22,917 nt of DNA from assembly GCA_964415525.1 (NCBI GenBank), contig CAYQAS010000068.1, positions 1 to 22,917 of the forward strand, written 5' to 3'. The position numbers and the translations under genes are program-made. How positions within the stretch are numbered: the first letter of the stretch is position 1; every line of letters starts with the position of its first letter. Below are positions 1 through 7,437 of this stretch, piece by piece. The DNA is from CAZPUI01 sp964415525. Its GTDB lineage: Bacteria > Acidobacteriota > Holophagae > Holophagales > Holophagaceae. The notes below the pieces were generated by a model. The model was given only the letters and a program-made list of their open reading frames with translations. It did not search any database and had not been told where the DNA came from.

Positions 1-270
1 GGCATGCTTGAAACCATATTGGTTGAAAAACGAAAGCGACACTCGAGCAATCGGATTGTTCGGCGAATTGATGAGCAGCAGACGCGTGCGCGGCGTGAGT
101 GCGGCGAGCAGGCGGTCGAGGTCGAGGGTCCATCCGCGCGCGTCGAAGTCGAGCGGCACGCACTCGACATTCGCCGCGAGTATCTTCGGGATCTCGACCA
201 GGTTCGGCCACAGCGGCGTCACGACGACGACGCGGTCGTCCGGGGCCACCAGCGCTTCGACGGTGAGCAT
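1..270 (-). CDS. Class I/II (PLP-dependent) aminotransferase, internal fragment
   Basis: Read on the minus strand, this stretch is open for 90 codons and gives a recognisable internal piece of a fold-type I aminotransferase. It contains ALVAPDDRVVVVTPLWPNLV, then PLDFDARGWTLDLDRLLAAL and the motif LLLINSPNNP, whose NPxNP-like asparagines help to hold the PLP cofactor in this family. Neither end of the enzyme is present: the large N-terminal part and the catalytic lysine are missing. On the right it meets a PNPase that lacks its own N-terminus, at about 255-271. On the left the expected T-G after NNP is replaced by an unrelated run (positions about 1-50). The plus-strand frame that crosses this region into pnp is a shadow. 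I infer a fragment from another place or another organism joined at a contig end; a real rearrangement is the less likely alternative. Confidence 0.6.
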   Translation of the reverse strand, partial: MLTVEALVAPDDRVVVVTPLWPNLVEIPKILAANVECVPLDFDARGWTLDLDRLLAALTPRTRLLLINSPNNPIARVSLSFFNQYGFKHA

Positions 271-2091
271 CAGCCTGACTCCCTGGCGATGGTCGGCGCC
301 AGCGCCGCCCTCATCATCAGTGACATTCCCTTCCAGACGCCCGTGGGCGGCGTCCGCGTCGGCCGTGTGAATGGAGAGCTGATCGTCAACCCCACCGTCT
401 CGCAGCGCCACGAAAGCGACCTGGACCTGCTCGTCGCCGGCACTGAGGACGCCCTCGTGATGGTCGAGTGCGGTGCCCAGGAAGTGGTGGAAGCCGACAT
501 GGTGAAGGCCCTGCAGTTCGGCCACGACCAGGTCAAGCTGCTGGTGAAGCTCCAGAACGAGCTCCGCGCCAAGGTCGGCAAGACCAAGGCCGTCGCCACG
601 CCCACCGAGCGGAATCAGGAGGGCTACCAGCAGGTGGCCGCCAAGTACGCCGAGCGCCTTCTCCAGGGCCTCACCATGAAGGTGAAGATCGACAGCTACA
701 AGGTCATCGACGCCCTCAAGAAGGAAGCAGCCAAGGAGCTGGGCCTCGAGGACGGCAGCCTGAAGGGCGAGGTCAAGGCCTGCTTCGACCTGCTCAAGGA
801 GACCCTCTTCCGCAACGCCATCCTGAAGCAGGGTGTGCGCCTCGACGGCCGTGCCTTCGACGAGATCCGTCCCCTGAACATCGAAGTCGGCGTCCTGCCT
901 GCCACCCACGGCAGCTGCCTCTTCACTCGCGGCGAGACTCAGGCCCTGGTGACCGCCACCCTCGGCACCGCCGATGACGTCCAGTACATCGACGGCCTCG
1001 AAGAGGAGTACGAGAAGAGCTTCTACCTGCACTACAACTTCCCCGGCTATTCCGTGGGTGAGTGCAAGCCCAACCGCGGTCCTGGTCGCCGCGAGATCGG
1101 CCACGGTGCCCTGGCGGAGCGCTCCATCATGGTGATGCTGCCCAGCAAGGAAGAGAATCCCTACACCACCCGTGTCGTCTCCGAGATCACCGAGTCCAAC
1201 GGCTCCAGCTCCATGGCCACCATCTGCGGCGGCACCCTGGCGCTGATGGATGCCGGCATCAAGCTCAAGGCCCCCGTGGCGGGCGTCGCCATGGGCCTCG
1301 TGTCCGACGGTGAGAAGTTCTGCGTCCTGACCGACATTGCCGGCCAGGAAGACCACTACGGCGACATGGACTTCAAGGTGGCGGGCACCACCAACGGCAT
1401 CACCGCCCTGCAGATGGACATCAAGATCGGTGGCATCACCACCGAGGTCCTGACCAAGGCCCTCGACCAGGCCAAGAAGGGCCGCCTCGAGCTGCTCGAA
1501 GCCATGGGCGAAGTGCTTGCGGCCCCCCGTGAGGAGTTCAGCAAGAACGCTCCCCAGATGGCCATCATCAACCTGCCCAAGGAGAAGATCCGCGACGTCA
1601 TCGGCAAGGGCGGCGTGACCATCCGCAACATCATCGAAGTCAGCGGCTGCTCCGTGAACATCGATGACAACGGCATCTGCCAGGTCGCCGGCCCCAACCA
1701 GGACAAGCTCGCCGTCGCCCTCAAGATGATCGGCGACCTCATCCAGACCGCCGAAGTGGGCCAGACCTATCTGGGCAAGGTCGCCAAGGTGACCGACTTC
1801 GGTGCCTTCGTGACCATCCTCCCCGGTGTGGACGGTCTGCTCCACGTCTCCGAGATGGCCCCCTACCGGGTCAAGTCCCCGGCCGATGAAGTCAGCGAAG
1901 GCCAGGAAGTCATGGTCAAGTGCATCGGCATGGAGGCCAACGGCAAGATCCGCCTCAGCCGCAAGGCCCTGATGCCGCCCGTGGAAGGCCAGGAAGGCGA
2001 GACCGCTCCTGAGGGCGAGGCCACCGAAGGCGAGAGCCGCCCCCGCGAGCGCCGCCCCCGCGGTCCCCGCCCCCCCCGCCGCAGCGAATAG
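271..2091 (+). CDS. pnp: Polyribonucleotide nucleotidyltransferase (PNPase), 5'-truncated
   Basis: PNPase is a phosphorolytic 3'-5' exoribonuclease and a core part of bacterial RNA decay. Homology begins abruptly near 271 with QPDSLAMVGASAAL, which in full-length PNPase lies well over 100 residues from the start, so most of the first RNase PH domain is lost. What remains is the end of that domain, the helical linker, the second RNase PH domain (from about 830: GVRLDGRAFDEIRPLNIEVG; later AGTTNGITALQMDIKIGG), a KH domain (IRDVIGKGGVTIRNI, near 1590-1640) and an S1 domain (GKVAKVTDFGAFVTILPGVDG, about 1774-1836). The protein ends in an Arg/Pro-rich tail (RPRERRPRGPRPPRRSE). The frame stays open upstream to position 4, but that part reads as an antisense aminotransferase, so the true start is not in this window. 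A hairpin terminator follows. Identity is certain; the truncation is probably an assembly effect. Confidence 0.95.
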   Translation, partial: QPDSLAMVGASAALIISDIPFQTPVGGVRVGRVNGELIVNPTVSQRHESDLDLLVAGTEDALVMVECGAQEVVEADMVKALQFGHDQVKLLVKLQNELRAKVGKTKAVATPTERNQEGYQQVAAKYAERLLQGLTMKVKIDSYKVIDALKKEAAKELGLEDGSLKGEVKACFDLLKETLFRNAILKQGVRLDGRAFDEIRPLNIEVGVLPATHGSCLFTRGETQALVTATLGTADDVQYIDGLEEEYEKSFYLHYNFPGYSVGECKPNRGPGRREIGHGALAERSIMVMLPSKEENPYTTRVVSEITESNGSSSMATICGGTLALMDAGIKLKAPVAGVAMGLVSDGEKFCVLTDIAGQEDHYGDMDFKVAGTTNGITALQMDIKIGGITTEVLTKALDQAKKGRLELLEAMGEVLAAPREEFSKNAPQMAIINLPKEKIRDVIGKGGVTIRNIIEVSGCSVNIDDNGICQVAGPNQDKLAVALKMIGDLIQTAEVGQTYLGKVAKVTDFGAFVTILPGVDGLLHVSEMAPYRVKSPADEVSEGQEVMVKCIGMEANGKIRLSRKALMPPVEGQEGETAPEGEATEGESRPRERRPRGPRPPRRSE

Positions 2092-2108
2092 ACTGCCAGT
2101 GCAGTGAG

Positions 2109-2139
2109 AAACGAGGGCCCCGACAAGGGGCCCTCGTTT
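2109..2139 (+). terminator. Rho-independent-type terminator after pnp
   Basis: A perfect 13-bp inverted repeat (2109-2121 and 2127-2139, AAACGAGGGCCCC / GGGGCCCTCGTTT) with a 5-base loop starts 17 bases after the pnp stop codon. The stem ends in TTT and is followed by CATTT, so the U-tract is short and interrupted, but the stem is very GC-rich. It should separate pnp from wzb-wzc. Confidence 0.85.
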
Positions 2140-2323
2140 CATTTACGGATCCATCGCCTTCATCAACAGAAATCAACCCTTCGTCGAATTCGCCGATACT
2201 CATTTCAACATTACCCATCCGGCTCAGTGTCCACCCATCCCGCAGCTAGGCGCATGCCCACCAGGCGTTCCCAGTTGCCGCCGGATGATCCCAACGGTTC
2301 CCCGACTCTGCGAGCAAGCACCC

Positions 2324-2785
2324 ATGAGCCCTATCGTCAGCCGCATCCTGGTGCTGTGTGAAGGCAACCACTGCAGGAGCCCCATCGCGGAAGCCCTCCT
2401 GCATCAAGCTTTGGGCCCGGCTTTTCAAGTCACCTCGGCCGGGCTGGGAGCACTGGTGGGGCACCCACCCCATGAAATGGCGCAGTTGCTCATGAAAGAG
2501 ATCGGCCTCGACATCAGTGGCCACCGAGGGCGCCAGTTCACATCAGACATGGCATTGAAGGCGGATCTCATCCTCGTCATGGACCAGGAGCAGCTCGAAG
2601 CCTGCGAAGATCGCGTCCCCTTGGCGAAGGGCCGCATCTTCCTCCTAGGTCAATGGCTCCAAGTGAATGATCGCGACATCCCTGATCCCGTTCAGGCTGG
2701 ATCCGATGTACATCGCCAAGTCTTGTCCCACATTCAACGCGCGCTGACACCTTGGATTGAATGCCTCACCTCAAGGACATCATGA
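2324..2785 (+). CDS. wzb: Low-molecular-weight protein-tyrosine phosphatase (Wzb type)
   Basis: This cytoplasmic phosphatase removes phosphate from the tyrosine tail of the Wzc autokinase; cycling of that phosphorylation is needed for capsule or exopolysaccharide assembly. The 153-residue protein has the P-loop CEGNHCRSP at residues 12-20 (C-x5-R, nucleophile C12, R18). It also has the general-acid loop IPDP with D121. Length matches the family. I chose the ATG at 2324 because it places the P-loop at the canonical distance from the start; an upstream in-frame ATG at 2285 would add 13 unlike residues. No strong ribosome-binding site precedes 2324. The 184 bases between the pnp terminator and this start hold no gene and no convincing promoter, although one must lie there. 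The gene overlaps wzc by ATGA, and that pairing supports the assignment. Confidence 0.93.
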   Translation: MSPIVSRILVLCEGNHCRSPIAEALLHQALGPAFQVTSAGLGALVGHPPHEMAQLLMKEIGLDISGHRGRQFTSDMALKADLILVMDQEQLEACEDRVPLAKGRIFLLGQWLQVNDRDIPDPVQAGSDVHRQVLSHIQRALTPWIECLTSRTS

Positions 2786-4971
2786 GCACCCAACACGAGT
2801 CCCCCTCCACTGACAGGTCCAAACTCGAGCGCCTTCGGCCCGAGGACGATGGCGATGATGCTCTCACAGAACTCCTCATAAACTTGTGGGAAGGACGCTA
2901 CATCATCACGGGCGCTGTTGTTGTAGCACTCCTGGTTGGCGCGTATTACAACTGGCGAAAGAGCCCGATATATCAGACGGATGCCCTGGTCCAGATCGAG
3001 GATAAAAAGCTCGGCAAGGCGGGGGCGGCCGCTGCCGCCTTGGAGGGCATGTTCGAGCAGACGACGCTTGCGCAAGCAGAGATTGAGATCATCCGAAGCA
3101 ACCTCGTCCTCAGCAGAGCCATTGAAACTCTAAACCTCGACGTCATTGCGACGCCCCGCTTCCATCCGCTGATTGGAGATGCCCTAGTGCGCGATCGATC
3201 GGATGCGCCAGAAGTTGATATCGACCGATTCGAACTTCCCAACTACCTGCGAGGCACCACTTTCGAGATCATTACGCTTGAAAATGGCGCATTCAGATGG
3301 CTGGATTCAAAAGGTGGACATCTGGCAGAAGGAAGGCCCGGTGTCGAGCTCAAGATTCAATGGAAGAAGCAGCCCATGACCCTCAAGGTTCGAAATATAT
3401 CTGGCGCGCCGGGCCAGAGGTTCCACCTCACCCGTAGGCCGCTTCTCAAGGAGATTCAGGAACTCAGAAAGAGTCTTCGCGTTGCAGAAAAGGGCAAAAA
3501 AAGCAACATATTAGGTCTCAGCCTGGAGCACCGCAACCCAGCGAGAGGCGCCGAAATCCTGAATGAAATTCTCAAACATTACATTCGCCAGAATATCGAG
3601 AGGAAGGCCGAAGAAGCCTCAAAAACACTAGCGTTCCTTCAGGAACAGATGCCCCAACTCCGAGGGAAACTGGATGTCGCCGAGAACGACTTGAACCAGT
3701 ATCGCATGCGCTCCGGATCCGTAGACCTGCCAGAAGAGGCCAAACTTCTCCTTAAACAGAGTGTGGACATGGAAGGCCAGTTGCTTCAGTTGAAGCAGAA
3801 GAAAGAGGAGTTGCTTCGAACCTACAATGAGAACTCGGATGTGGTCGGAACCCTTAATGACCAGATGGACAAGCTTCGCAAGGAGGCTAGCAATGTCGAA
3901 GGCAAGGTTCGCGGACTGCCACGAACCCAACAAGAAGTCGTCCGCCTCCACCGTGAAGTCCAAGTCAGTAACGAGCTCTACACAGCACTTCTGAACAACG
4001 TCCAGCAACTCCAAATGGCCCGCGCTGGTGAAATTGGCAACGCCCGAGTCGTGGACCATGCCATGCCCGGACTGTTGCCGACCAAGCCCCAGAAAGGCGC
4101 AGTGCAGGGTCTGTCAGGCATCCTCGGACTGTTTGCCGGTGTCGGAATGGTCGTATTTCGACGCACCCTCCACCGTGGAGTAGAGGACCCGAAAGTCATT
4201 GAGTCCCGCCTAGGGTTGCCCGTGATCGTCACCATTCCTCACAGCGAGCAGCAGATCGCGCTCCACCAAAAAATGCGAACAAAGACCGGTGGACATCACC
4301 TACTGGTTCAGTCTGCACCCGAGGATTTGGCGGTAGAGAGCCTCAGGAGCCTTCGGACGAGCCTTGCATTCACGATGATGGATGCCCAGAACCACGCCAT
4401 CATGATTTCCGGGCCTTCCCCAAGCATCGGCAAGTCTTTTGTCAGCAGCAACCTCGCCACCGTCCTGGCCCAAGTGGGGGCAAAAGTACTGTTGGTGGAC
4501 GGCGACATGCGAAAAGGCAACCTCCACCTCTATTTTGGCATCGACTCAAGAAAGGGGGGCCTCTCTGAAGTGCTTGCAGGCGTAAAGCAATGGAAGTCCG
4601 TTGTTCACACCACAGAAATTCCTGGGCTGGAAGTCATAAGCACGGGCATCCTACCGCCAAATCCATCCGAACTCCTCATGTCCGGGCATTTCGCAGACTT
4701 CGTACAGGAAGTCTCGACGGCATACGATTTGGTTATAATTGATGCACCGCCAGTACTAGCCGTGACCGACCCGGTCATAATCGGCAGTCAAGTTGGGACC
4801 TGCCTGTTACTGGCCAAGGCAAAAGCCCACCCACTCGACGAGATCCGAACAGCGATCAAACGATTTGAACGGGCAGGCATACAGGTAAAAGGCTGCATTT
4901 TTAATGATGTCCCCGCAATCAACGTAGGGTATCGCTATTATCGCTATACCTACCACTACAACTATAAGTAG
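2782..4971 (+). CDS. wzc: Polysaccharide co-polymerase / BY-kinase tyrosine autokinase (Wzc type)
   Basis: This inner-membrane protein couples chain-length control to a bacterial tyrosine kinase. An N-terminal Wzz domain begins with a membrane helix at about residues 40-57. A long periplasmic part with coiled-coil stretches (about 240-420) follows, then a proline-containing segment and a second helix at about 440-458. The cytoplasmic kinase domain has Walker A GPSPSIGKS (544-552), Walker A' LLVDGDMR (D573, D575) and Walker B IIDAPP (D654). The C-terminus is a tyrosine cluster with seven tyrosines in the last 13 residues (YRYYRYTYHYNYK), the expected autophosphorylation site. I chose the ATG at 2782, not the in-frame ATG at 2761, because AAGGA lies four bases upstream and it gives an ATGA overlap with the wzb stop, implying translational coupling. 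The protein is 729 residues, normal for fused Wzc. The usual partner Wza is not in this window. Confidence 0.95.
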   Translation: MSTQHESPSTDRSKLERLRPEDDGDDALTELLINLWEGRYIITGAVVVALLVGAYYNWRKSPIYQTDALVQIEDKKLGKAGAAAAALEGMFEQTTLAQAEIEIIRSNLVLSRAIETLNLDVIATPRFHPLIGDALVRDRSDAPEVDIDRFELPNYLRGTTFEIITLENGAFRWLDSKGGHLAEGRPGVELKIQWKKQPMTLKVRNISGAPGQRFHLTRRPLLKEIQELRKSLRVAEKGKKSNILGLSLEHRNPARGAEILNEILKHYIRQNIERKAEEASKTLAFLQEQMPQLRGKLDVAENDLNQYRMRSGSVDLPEEAKLLLKQSVDMEGQLLQLKQKKEELLRTYNENSDVVGTLNDQMDKLRKEASNVEGKVRGLPRTQQEVVRLHREVQVSNELYTALLNNVQQLQMARAGEIGNARVVDHAMPGLLPTKPQKGAVQGLSGILGLFAGVGMVVFRRTLHRGVEDPKVIESRLGLPVIVTIPHSEQQIALHQKMRTKTGGHHLLVQSAPEDLAVESLRSLRTSLAFTMMDAQNHAIMISGPSPSIGKSFVSSNLATVLAQVGAKVLLVDGDMRKGNLHLYFGIDSRKGGLSEVLAGVKQWKSVVHTTEIPGLEVISTGILPPNPSELLMSGHFADFVQEVSTAYDLVIIDAPPVLAVTDPVIIGSQVGTCLLLAKAKAHPLDEIRTAIKRFERAGIQVKGCIFNDVPAINVGYRYYRYTYHYNYK

Positions 4972-5092
4972 CCGCTTACCATTTGTTCACAGAATCAGAA
5001 TGTGATGTTAGTCGCGCTCAAAACAGCCGGCGGCCAGAAAGACACAATCCACTACCGCAGCGCATCGTTCAAGTTTCATTAATTTCACTTGG

Positions 5093-5112
5093 TGTGCCCA
5101 ATTTTTGGGACA
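5093..5112. other. Small hairpin between convergent wzc and methyltransferase genes
   Basis: CCCAA-TTT-TTGGG (5097-5109) with a further TGT/ACA pairing around a bulged G lies in the 167-base gap between two convergent genes. No U-run follows on either strand, so it is at best a weak terminator. The rest of the gap (4972-5138) shows no gene. Confidence 0.25.
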
Positions 5113-5138
5113 GCTCACTTCACAACCATGACCAGCTT

Positions 5139-5894
5139 CTAGCCAACACCAAGAGGATTCAGTGTTACCGAATCACTGGTTCCAGGTTTCCGAAGCATAC
5201 CGATCAGCAAAATTCGAAGGGCTGCAAACAGCTCACTCGAATTAACCGTCCGTTCATAGATCGCGCCGACCAGATAGGCCGCCCACGCCATACGCAAATA
5301 CTCTGGACGCCCTTCGATCAAATCCAAACTCTGAACGATTAAACCAGCCTCCGTCGAAATGCGTGTGACATCCTTGCATGTATTAGCTCTGTAGCGTGTG
5401 GGGAAAGTATCTGCCTCTGCTCGCCCCCGCAGGCGGTTCACATACCGATGAAACCTGTGGGTCGACAATCGCGCAAGAGTAGGCATGTAGTGCCATTTAT
5501 TTGGTGTTTTAAACAGAAAAACACCGCCCGGCTTCAGAACGCGAGTCACCTCCCTGAAAACTTGCAATGGGTCTTCCAGGTGCTCCAGGACGTTGTCCGA
5601 AAAAACCACATCAAAGCGGCAGTCATCGTATGGGATACCTTCCGCATTCGCCAGTCGGCCCTCATCAAGAAATGGGTTGTCGACAACACGCGGATCAAGA
5701 TCCACGCCACACATTTGGGTCGGTAACCCACGAAAATTCATTTGGGAAACGATTCCTGCCCCCGCTCCGAGATCTAAAACAACGGAGTCTGGCCGGATAT
5801 GCGTGAGTATCCTTTCCCGAAAAAGTTGGTCATCCCAGTTGCTCTCATGAGACGGGTAAAGTTTCTTGTCCAACCAATCTATAGCATTGACCAT
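5139..5894 (-). CDS. Class I SAM-dependent methyltransferase
   Basis: The 251-residue protein carries the Rossmann methyltransferase motifs in order: motif I VLDLGAGAG (39-47), acidic GVDLDP (63-68), FDVVFSDNVLEHLEDP (94-109) and LKPGG (120-124). These are typical of the Methyltransf_11/25 families, many members of which act on sugars or lipid-linked glycans. The substrate cannot be read from sequence. It is the last gene of the minus-strand sugar operon, 143 bases downstream of wbuZ, a larger gap than between other genes there. The purine-rich AGGGGGGTGAG just before the ATG serves as ribosome-binding site. The C-terminal part, about residues 180-251, is less conserved. O- or N-methylation of a sugar in the repeat unit, or capping of the chain, are plausible jobs (inference). 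The gene is AT-richer than pnp and rpoC. Confidence 0.85.
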   Translation of the reverse strand: MVNAIDWLDKKLYPSHESNWDDQLFRERILTHIRPDSVVLDLGAGAGIVSQMNFRGLPTQMCGVDLDPRVVDNPFLDEGRLANAEGIPYDDCRFDVVFSDNVLEHLEDPLQVFREVTRVLKPGGVFLFKTPNKWHYMPTLARLSTHRFHRYVNRLRGRAEADTFPTRYRANTCKDVTRISTEAGLIVQSLDLIEGRPEYLRMAWAAYLVGAIYERTVNSSELFAALRILLIGMLRKPGTSDSVTLNPLGVG

Positions 5895-6037
5895 ATCTCA
5901 CCCCCCTAATGGTTATTAAAAAACCAAATCCTATGGGCTTCAGCAGTGCATTGCGGCAGAGATATGTCATGGTCTGGAGCGGGCACACGCGGCAATGCGT
6001 TGGAATCAATGACGAGAAACGGGCAAGTGGAATTGCC

Positions 6038-6820
6038 TCAGACGAAGGTACGCGCCCGGTCAATCAGCACATCTCGATCTTTCCTGGCGGGGTAGTTGAT
6101 CAAGAAGGCGTGGTATTTTCCCTTAAAAACAAACAAACTTCCGGCGGCAGCACCGATGATCCCGAACGAGTGAATCAGTTGCTCAATATCGTTCAGACTC
6201 CCAGCACCACCTAGTGCAGTCATGGGCAGACTGACCGCATTTCGAACTTTCGAAATGAGCTCGAGATCATAGCCCTCCATTGATCCGTCGCGATCGATGG
6301 AATTCACAACGATCTCTCCAGCCCCGAGATCCTCCATTTGCCGCGCGAATGCTGCTGGATCCAGACCGGAAGCTCGGGTGCCGTTATGCGTGAACACTTC
6401 GTACCGGCGCAGAAGCCCCACTTTCTTCACATCCAGAACCACCACGATGCTCTGGCGCCCAACCTTGGATGCGGCATTCGAGATGAGGTCCGGGGTGATC
6501 ACGGCGGCGTTACTGAGTGCCACCTTTTCCACCCCAAGACCTATGATCCTTTGCACCTGCTCAGCAGATCTCACACCACCGCCGTAGCACAAGGGCATTC
6601 GGCATTCGGTCGCCAGATCGGCGATCAGCTTGTAGTCAGGCTCGCGATTTTCCTTGGTGGCGTCGATATCTAGCACCACCAGCTCGTCCACTTCCTTTTC
6701 GTTGAAGATGCGAACGGCGTTAATGGGATCGCCCAAATATTTGGGGCTGGAGAACCGGACTGTCTTAACAAGGCCGCCTCCCTGAACGAGTAGGCATGGG
6801 ATGATGCGGGGGCGCAGCAT
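6038..6820 (-). CDS. wbuZ: Glycosyl amidation-associated HisF paralogue (WbuZ/HisF2 type)
   Basis: This 260-residue beta/alpha barrel resembles imidazole-glycerol-phosphate synthase cyclase but belongs to the O-antigen paralogues (WbuZ, HisF2), which pass ammonia from a HisH-like glutaminase to a sugar amidotransferase. The N-terminus MLRPRIIPCLLVQGGGLVKT aligns with HisF without gaps and places leucine at residue 11, where histidine-pathway HisF has an essential aspartate. The other catalytic aspartate, D130 (VVVLDVKK), and D51 are present. Loss of D11 argues against a role in histidine synthesis. The start at 6820 fits the family; the frame extends upstream into wbuY, but that part is not HisF-like. 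It follows wbuY after two bases with no clear ribosome-binding site, which suggests translational coupling. It acts with wbuY and the WbuX domain encoded upstream. Confidence 0.92.
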   Translation of the reverse strand: MLRPRIIPCLLVQGGGLVKTVRFSSPKYLGDPINAVRIFNEKEVDELVVLDIDATKENREPDYKLIADLATECRMPLCYGGGVRSAEQVQRIIGLGVEKVALSNAAVITPDLISNAASKVGRQSIVVVLDVKKVGLLRRYEVFTHNGTRASGLDPAAFARQMEDLGAGEIVVNSIDRDGSMEGYDLELISKVRNAVSLPMTALGGAGSLNDIEQLIHSFGIIGAAAGSLFVFKGKYHAFLINYPARKDRDVLIDRARTFV

Positions 6821-6822
6821 AC

Positions 6823-7437
6823 TTAAAGCAGTGCGAAATTGTGAAGGAGCTGAATGCCCCATTGGTGACTTTTTTCGGGGTGGAACTGAACCCCATACAC
6901 ATTCCCGTTGCGCACTGCGCATGCGAACGAGCCCCCGTAATCGGATGTGGCCACAAGGTCCTCCTTACTGCTGGGAACGAAATAGTAGGAGTGAAGGAAA
7001 TAGAAACGTGCTTCGTCTCCAATTCCGCGGAATAGGCCGCTGTCCACCTGAGGAGCGACATCATTCCAGCCCATGTGGGGAAGATGCGTCTTTTCTGAGA
7101 ATCGCTTCTCGTCGAAACGTTTCACGTCACCTCTTATCCAACCCAGCCCAGGAAGGCTTCCCTCCTCACTCCGCTCCGCCAGCATCTGCATGCCCACGCA
7201 AATGCCGATGACATCGCACAACTCAGCGCGCACGAGGGCCTCCAGAGGTTCGCGCATGCCAGATCCATTCAGGAGGGCCATTGCCCAATCAAAGGCACCC
7301 ACACCAGGCAGTATGACCTTACGCGCGCCTCTGAGCCCAGCTTCATCATGGGCCAGAGTGACAGGAATATCGAGCTTCTTGTAGATATTGGCGAGGGCCT
7401 GTACATTACCCAAACCATAATCAATAATCGTGATCAC
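6823..7437 (-). CDS. wbuY: Glutamine amidotransferase subunit, HisH paralogue (WbuY/HisH2 type)
   Basis: This is a class I (triad) glutaminase that hydrolyses glutamine to release ammonia for its HisF-like partner. In the 204-residue protein the nucleophile is C80 (GICVGMQML), and the His-Glu pair is H186 and E188 (GVQFHPEKSHQWG). The N-terminus ITIIDYGLGN and the oxyanion-loop segment ILPGVGAF (42-49) are typical of HisH. I place the start at a GTG (7437-7435): it has a strong GGGAGG six bases upstream and gives a GTGA overlap with the stop of the preceding gene. The alternative upstream start would add ten residues that match nothing. Position between wbuX and wbuZ, rather than among histidine genes, points to the sugar-amidation role. 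Confidence 0.92.
   Translation of the reverse strand: MITIIDYGLGNVQALANIYKKLDIPVTLAHDEAGLRGARKVILPGVGAFDWAMALLNGSGMREPLEALVRAELCDVIGICVGMQMLAERSEEGSLPGLGWIRGDVKRFDEKRFSEKTHLPHMGWNDVAPQVDSGLFRGIGDEARFYFLHSYYFVPSSKEDLVATSDYGGSFACAVRNGNVYGVQFHPEKSHQWGIQLLHNFALL

Noticed and set aside
2..48. SphI-like (GCATGC) and XhoI-like (CTCGAG) hexamers near the left end, which could hint at a cloning vector
   Set aside because: Both are common by chance and no vector sequence surrounds them; an assembly joint explains the region better.
4..270. N-terminal extension of the pnp frame back to position 4
   Set aside because: The residues do not resemble PNPase and the same bases read in reverse give a clear aminotransferase, so this is not the true pnp start.
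5845..6063. 72-codon minus-strand frame between wbuZ and the methyltransferase
   Set aside because: Overlaps both neighbours' ends, matches no family and has no convincing ribosome-binding site.
6038..7437. Reading the HisH/HisF-like genes as part of histidine biosynthesis
   Set aside because: They sit between wbuX and a methyltransferase in a Wzx/Wzy operon, no other his gene is present, and the HisF paralogue has Leu in place of Asp11.
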